A DNA stretch of 64,000 nt from Lutjanus erythropterus. Lineage: Eukaryota > Chordata > Actinopteri > Lutjaniformes > Lutjanidae. The notes under the pieces are model-generated. The model had not been told where the DNA came from, did no database searches, and saw only the letters and a list, made by a program, of their open reading frames with translations. The position numbers and the translations under genes were made by a program. Within the stretch, counting starts at the first letter, position 1. Each line of letters starts with the position of its first letter. Location: contig CM034609.1 in the NCBI GenBank assembly GCA_020091685.1, positions 19,913,204-19,977,203 on the forward strand, read 5' to 3'. Positions 58,741 to 64,000 of this stretch are shown here, piece after piece.

Positions 58741-58746
58741 AATAAA
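58741..58746 (+). terminator. nfil3: Proximal polyadenylation signal of nfil3
   Basis: AATAAA 184 bp after the stop codon. The T/G-rich downstream element is weak. Confidence 0.55.
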
Positions 58747-59370
58747 TGTCTATAAACATTCATCTCATAACCTACTGTTTGAAAATGACTTAATCTCAGT
58801 CTTACCTGCAATAGTGTTAAGTTTATAATACTTTCTCTACTCCATACACTGTGACAACTACAAAAAACACACAGCATAAAACTGTTAACGTCATCATTAC
58901 AATGCAAGTTTAAATTATTCTCCCCACATCATTATGAGACAACAGGTTTTGGTGGTTCTGGAGCCAGATTAAATTCAATTGGAAGTCAGCCAGCAAGAGG
59001 GAGGAAGTATTAGAGCGGTATGGCTTACTGCACAAGTTTCCCACCGCTGAGACAGGTCGGTAAACACAAGCAGAGACAGACAGTAAATACACACAGAAAT
59101 AAGACTATTAGCTGTCCAAAGCTCCAGTGGTCTTACAGGCTCAATGAAAGAAACTGTCTGTTTAAAACATCTGTTAGGCGTGTTTGTCATCACTTGTAAC
59201 GTGTTGCACAGTCAAGAAGCTCCTTTTTATACACCGTAACTGTTTTTGGTGTTTCACGTCTCACTCGAGTCTCTGTTCATGCCCAGTTTGAATACATTTT
59301 ATTACTGTCATGTTTTCTGAGGTGTTGAAAATTTTATGTCTGTTGTCTTTCTGTACATTTTCATATTAAA

Positions 59371-59376
59371 AATAAA
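59371..59376 (+). terminator. nfil3: Distal polyadenylation signal of nfil3
   Basis: AATAAA about 815 bp after the stop codon, following T-rich text and followed by 'ttgacggatttgatcatggtg'. It would give a long 3' UTR ending near 59395. Minus-strand frames at 58509-59193 lie in this UTR and are not genes. Confidence 0.6.
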
Positions 59377-59394
59377 CACATTTGACGGATTTGA

Positions 59395-60157
59395 TCATGG
59401 TGCTGAGCTGATCATTACTCAACGAAACCTTAATGGGCCACTTCACCACACTGCAAAGACAAAAAAGGTGAGAAAACACAAAATTCCAAGGCAACTTATA
59501 GATTTTTGAGATTTGAGCCCAACTCAAAGTCTTAAGTTTTGAAAAAGTTTGACCAACTAATAATCTTTTGTTGAGATAATTTAATTTTCTTCTTTAGATA
59601 AGCTTGAAAGAGTTTTAGAACCTCCCAAAAACTTCTAGAAATAAATGTTGAGTGTCAATCATAATCCTGGCAACTGAGCAAAACTTATCAAGTTAACAGT
59701 CCCAAACTTTGAGAACCCTAGCATACAGCAATAAAACCAAACATCTGACGCAAACACATAAGATGTGTGGTTGCTCAAGTGATATAACCTCCCTGAAAAC
59801 ACATCAAAAGAGGCTAACAAGAGACGGGTAAAGCTTGGCTGACAAGTGCTGACAAATGCAGGCACTGCAGAGTGGAGCTGTGCATTTGGCAGGTTTGTCT
59901 CCCACAGTCCCTGCAGGCGGCAGGACAGTCTCACAGCCAGACAGACAGAGACAGACAGAGACAGTGGGTGTGTCTGTTATTACTCAACAGTTTTATTAGA
60001 AACCTTCAACATGACTGCTGTAATTATAACAGCTGGAGGGGAATTCATGTCAATGAAGAATGGATCGCATGACTTCAATGGGGCCACATTCAGTCGTATT
60101 AAATCTAGATTAGAATTCTTGTGGCTCTTTGTGTCTATTGACATTACGCATATTGAT
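59395..60157. other. Non-coding stretch downstream of nfil3
   Basis: No gene supported. An (ACAGAC/ACAGAG)n run of about 25 bp lies at 59939-59963. Confidence 0.5.
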
Positions 60158-60642
60158 TGGGTGGCACCAACGAGGATTAATTTAATCTAAGATTAGTACT
60201 AATCAGAGTTTACTGAAACTAAGTTTAAAATGAGTTCATCCAAATTAAAAAATAAGCAAAGCTCTGTTGAATGAATTAAAATTAATCTCTTTTTTGTAAA
60301 GCCAAGATTATTTATGAAAAAAAAAATTAGCCAGAATTTAATCAATATGGAGATGCTTGTTTAGTCAAATTAAAATTAATGAATAAAAATAAATAAATCT
60401 GAGCTGTTGGTACCTACTAAGTATAAAGGAGGTGGGAAAACCATTTTGGCTCCTTAGTATTCCTTAACAAAATGTTGCACTGCTTGTTTGCTTGGAGATT
60501 AGAGTAATAGCTGGGGTTTAAAGAGAGGTTTAAATTTAATCTGTCTTAATTTTAAATTAGTTTAAAAGTTTGGTGCAACATAATTTAAAGTTAAACTATT
60601 ATTTAATCAAGTTTTAAAATTCATAATTGTTGGTGCAACCCA
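60158..60642. mobile_element. AT-rich MITE with TGGGT(G/T)GCACCAAC ends
   Basis: TGGGTGGCACCAAC at 60158-60171 is matched by the reverse complement at 60629-60642 (TGGGTTGCACCAAC), one mismatch in 14. Between them lie about 460 bp of AT-rich sequence with 'attaaattaatct'-type words, mirrored near both ends ('gattaatttaatc' against 'atttaatcaag'). It is non-coding and looks whole. Confidence 0.8.
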
Positions 60643-61683
60643 GCCGTTGTGTCATAGTGCATGAGTTTCAATACAAGTTACAGATCAACCCCAAATCTCA
60701 TCACTGATTCTTTTTCCTGTTGTTGTGGAATTTGTAAAAACACTGTTACTTTGAAGTCAGCAGGGGGCGGCAGAGACAACACCTTCAGCTTCGCAATAGA
60801 GCCCCAGGGTCTGTGTTTCACCATTTACCACAAGATATGAATCATGCTATGGATCACTGCAATTTTCTATTGTTCCTGCAGGTTAGTAAGTTAGTTGGCA
60901 TGGAGATGAGTGATAGCTAAATTCAGCAACTGTGCACGTGTACTTTTTTTTTGTGTGTGTGCAGGCAGAAACATGCAGAACCTCAGAGATGTTCAAGTAT
61001 AAAAGGTCAGTTCAATATAGAAAAATGTTTAAATTATTTGATGTAATATATATCTCATTATCTCAGGTCATTGCTATTTTGTTATGAGGAATCCTTTAAG
61101 AATTTATTCAGCTTGGTATGTGTCATAATTTTATCAAGGTATTTATTCTGGCTTTTCATATCTATTGTAGGTAAGACAGATATATGCTGTAATTAGAGAA
61201 CCTGGTTATAACACTAGAATTTAGAAAAATAAACACTTATTTTGGCTGTAATCCTGCCCAAAAACAGATTATAAAAGCAGCATTTCTCAAGTATAAATAG
61301 ACTGGGAGTAAATTGGACAAGCCTGTGGTGAAATGGAAAGGTAATAAGGTAGAGGCGAGGCAGGCGCTGCAGGTGTGGAGCAGAGAGAAAACAGAGTCTG
61401 ATTTAATGAATCTACTGCAACATGCTGCTGTTACGCTACCATCCTCACTCACATGCATGCATCCATAAAAAAAATCACAACCCCCCTCTTCTCCCCCATT
61501 CTGTTCCCCCTTTTTTTCAGTGAAAGGATAAAGCCTGTTGCTAGGCAGGCAGTGCGACAGTTGCCATGGGAACGCTTGCAGACATGGCTGGAAGGGGGGG
61601 AAAACGTTGGGTAGGGTAGGGTGGGGATAAGGATGGGGTGCAAAAAGAGAGGGAGTGATGCGGAGATGGAGAGAGAGAGAGAG

Positions 61684-61721
<38 letters not shown>

Positions 61722-64000
61722 ATGGGGGGAGGGGGACCCAAGTTCACGGCCAATGCCTCTGCTCTTTCAGTGCTGTTTGTCTCCTCCAGCTAAAGAAGGA
61801 AACAAAGAGGTGCAAAGGAATGGTGATTCATATTTAGTTCAGACTGGAGGCTCCACATTCAGGGGTTACCCTCTGATAATACAGTGTCACAGGATGGAGG
61901 TGTGAAGTGGCTACTTCACAAATCTGGACTAATTTATTGGCTTACACAGAGTCTATAAAAGAACAATAACACAGAAGACCAAATCAAGAACTAGCAACTT
62001 AAAGGTCACTTTGCATAATTGAGACAGACAGTTATTGAGTGTATTCAGCAAGCTAGAGCACAAGAACACAAGAGCGCAAGTAATTACTGCAGTATCAAAG
62101 GTGAAAAGTCCAACATCTTTCGGGCACACAGAACAATCCAATTATACAGAATGATCACTGCAATTAATGCAATTGTACACATAAATGTTACTATAATGTG
62201 CTTACATTTTTGTAGGAAAGGAAAATTGTGAAAAACCAAGGGCACAAGTTTTCTGAACTCACAGTTGCACACCACCCCAGAGACAGCACAGCCTTGACGA
62301 TAAAAGGAGATAATGAACACATCCGCAGCAGACGTCAGCCTTCAAGGCATCAATTCAGGGAGTTTTTTCCAGTTTAAATCAGTCTGTGGATAATGCAGTG
62401 AACCAAAAATGCACTGAGAAACTAAGCAGACCTTCACTATCACTGTATCTGGAGCAGGATGGAGGAAGATGGTTATCTGACATAGTGGAGTTGCATCAGT
62501 GACAATCTAAACTGCACAGTTTCTATTGTCCACTTTGCAAATGCGCAGGTGCAATTTATATACTGTTTTTGCTCCCTGCAAATAAATGGGAGCTGCCCAA
62601 AAATAATTTGAAACAATCTCTAAGCACATAGGTCTCATCCAAATACTCTCTCTGATGCACTCATTGCATGCCAGCATGATAGATACCCATTCAAAAGCCT
62701 GCTCAATTACTCAAAGGATGGTGTCTAAATCAGAGGAGTGACATTAACAAAATAGTTTAACTCCCTGGCTCTTTGTGTGAGTCTCTTCCACGCTTTGTTT
62801 CCTGCCAGCATGACACACGTCCATGTCTGTGATCAAGATGAATCAAAACACAATGTACTGTACAGTTCTTCAATTACACAATATGGCTGCATTTCGGCCA
62901 GCTCATTCGACCCGCTTATGCATTACAGCGTGGCAGAAGTAGATTCAGCCTATCGCAACAATACAATAAGAGACAATGTGAGTGCCAGGCAAGCTTCTGT
63001 AACTGTTAAATCAAAATGTTCCACTTGCATTCATATTCTCACAACAATGACAATAGTGTCTTTGGTTTCCTCCTGAGTGCCAGTGTCACAACAGTTGAAA
63101 ACACAATCAGTCTTTTCCTGGTGATGGGAACGCAGAAACTCTGTGCTGGTGCATTAGTGCAGTGGGCCAGGGCCATGGTGTAGTGACTGATTCCTCACAC
63201 TCAAACACACATATGTAGATGAGTAGTTACAGGTATGAGTATTTCTGTTCCATACTACTTCATACGTCTAGTCCACCACAAACCACTGCATTCTGATTAA
63301 TCTGCACTTTTTACGAACTATTTTCAATTCCAAACATATAATCAACCTCTAAAACATGAAAATCTGTCAGTGAAGTGACACCACTTCAGTATCTTCAGCG
63401 CAAACTAACTTCTTCATGACTGACCCTTCCTAAATCCCGCCCCTTTTTGCTCTGTGCTCCATGTTGAGCTAGACTGGTGCCTTAAGTCAACTTTCTTCTT
63501 TCCTGTTTCTTGTACTTCTGTGACTCATTTATGTGGAAAAGAAAACCAAACATATATTCACATGTTAAGTTAACTAATGTTAGCAAAATGCTAGCTACTC
63601 AACATCAGCTAGTTAATCACCGTTTTGCAAAATAAGGAAGCAAACAGGTATTTTAGCCACTTAAAAATGTCCACCTAGAAAAAAAATCAATTAAAGTTTG
63701 AATGTATCCTATATTTAAAATAGTTTCATTGCTTTACTTTGCCACCAAACAGTCTTTTCTGATGGGAAACTGCCATTATATAAGCCAAATATCACTCTCC
63801 AAACCAACCAAACTCCATCAGTGAAATCAGTAATTTTACCTTGCAGAGCTTGGGTGTTTCTGGGTGTTTGTGTTTTAAAAGCATAGTTCAGATTCACCAA
63901 AGTTTCAATGATACAAGCAGTCTAACAGATTGGGGTCATGACGTCACAGCAAACCCTGTGTTCTGTGAGGTAAATTTACTGAAATCGCCCGTGGAGTTTG
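60643..64000. other. Non-coding 3' flank
   Basis: No gene supported. It contains the GA/TG microsatellite at 61668-61719 and a repeat-like module near 63805-63850 ('ccaaactccatcagtgaaatcagtaattttaccttgcagagc') that resembles part of the repeat at 29296-29765. Frames spanning the microsatellite on both strands are artefacts. Confidence 0.5.
61668..61719. repeat. Compound (GA)n-(TG)n microsatellite
   Basis: About seven GA units pass into about 18 TG units with one CG interruption. Confidence 0.92.

Overview
The window looks like ordinary nuclear DNA from a spiny-rayed (percomorph-type) teleost fish. Coding sequence is sparse and split by introns. The spaces between genes hold CA/TG microsatellites, short inverted-repeat DNA elements (MITEs), a tRNA-derived SINE, an L2/CR1-like LINE tail, a Tc1/mariner remnant and several dispersed repeat modules that I recognise from fish genomes. 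No bacterial-style operon, CRISPR array, rRNA or functional tRNA gene was seen.

Three protein-coding genes can be supported, all on the + strand. (1) A paralemmin gene, best matched to palm3, runs from 11812 to 22482 in seven coding exons. It was assembled by hand from splice sites with consistent phases: 530 codons, an N-terminal coiled coil and a C-terminal CaaX box preceded by further cysteines. (2) A gene of the AKAP2/MISP family, best matched to misp3, runs from 25946 to 32486. It has one very large first coding exon and two short ones. (3) An NFIL3/E4BP4-type bZIP repressor has a single coding exon at 57346-58557 and a probable untranslated first exon ending at 56217. The palm3-misp3 tandem repeats an arrangement known from the other vertebrate paralemmin loci (PALM next to MISP, PALM2 next to AKAP2).

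Layout: 1-11.8 kb is non-coding, with a MITE at 651-1057, dispersed fish repeats, a (TG)36 tract and a decayed helicase-like fragment near 10.9 kb. 11.8-22.6 kb is palm3. 22.6-25.9 kb is the short gap between the genes, with a 12-bp-stem hairpin just upstream of misp3. 25.9-32.7 kb is misp3. 32.7-55.9 kb is a 23-kb interval without a supported gene, rich in repeats. 55.9-59.4 kb is the nfil3-like gene. 59.4-64 kb is non-coding, with an AT-rich MITE.

I found no undescribed multi-gene system. The observations most worth checking are: a palm3 acceptor whose pyrimidine tract is a (TG)13 microsatellite; a 25-nt palm3 microexon; four tandem 28-residue repeats in the palm3 last exon; a NAGNAG acceptor in misp3; a six-copy local repeat family with terminal inverted ends; and a retroposed element with a perfect 18-bp target duplication nested inside a Tc1-like remnant. 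Paralogue names rest on remembered family sequences, not on a database search.
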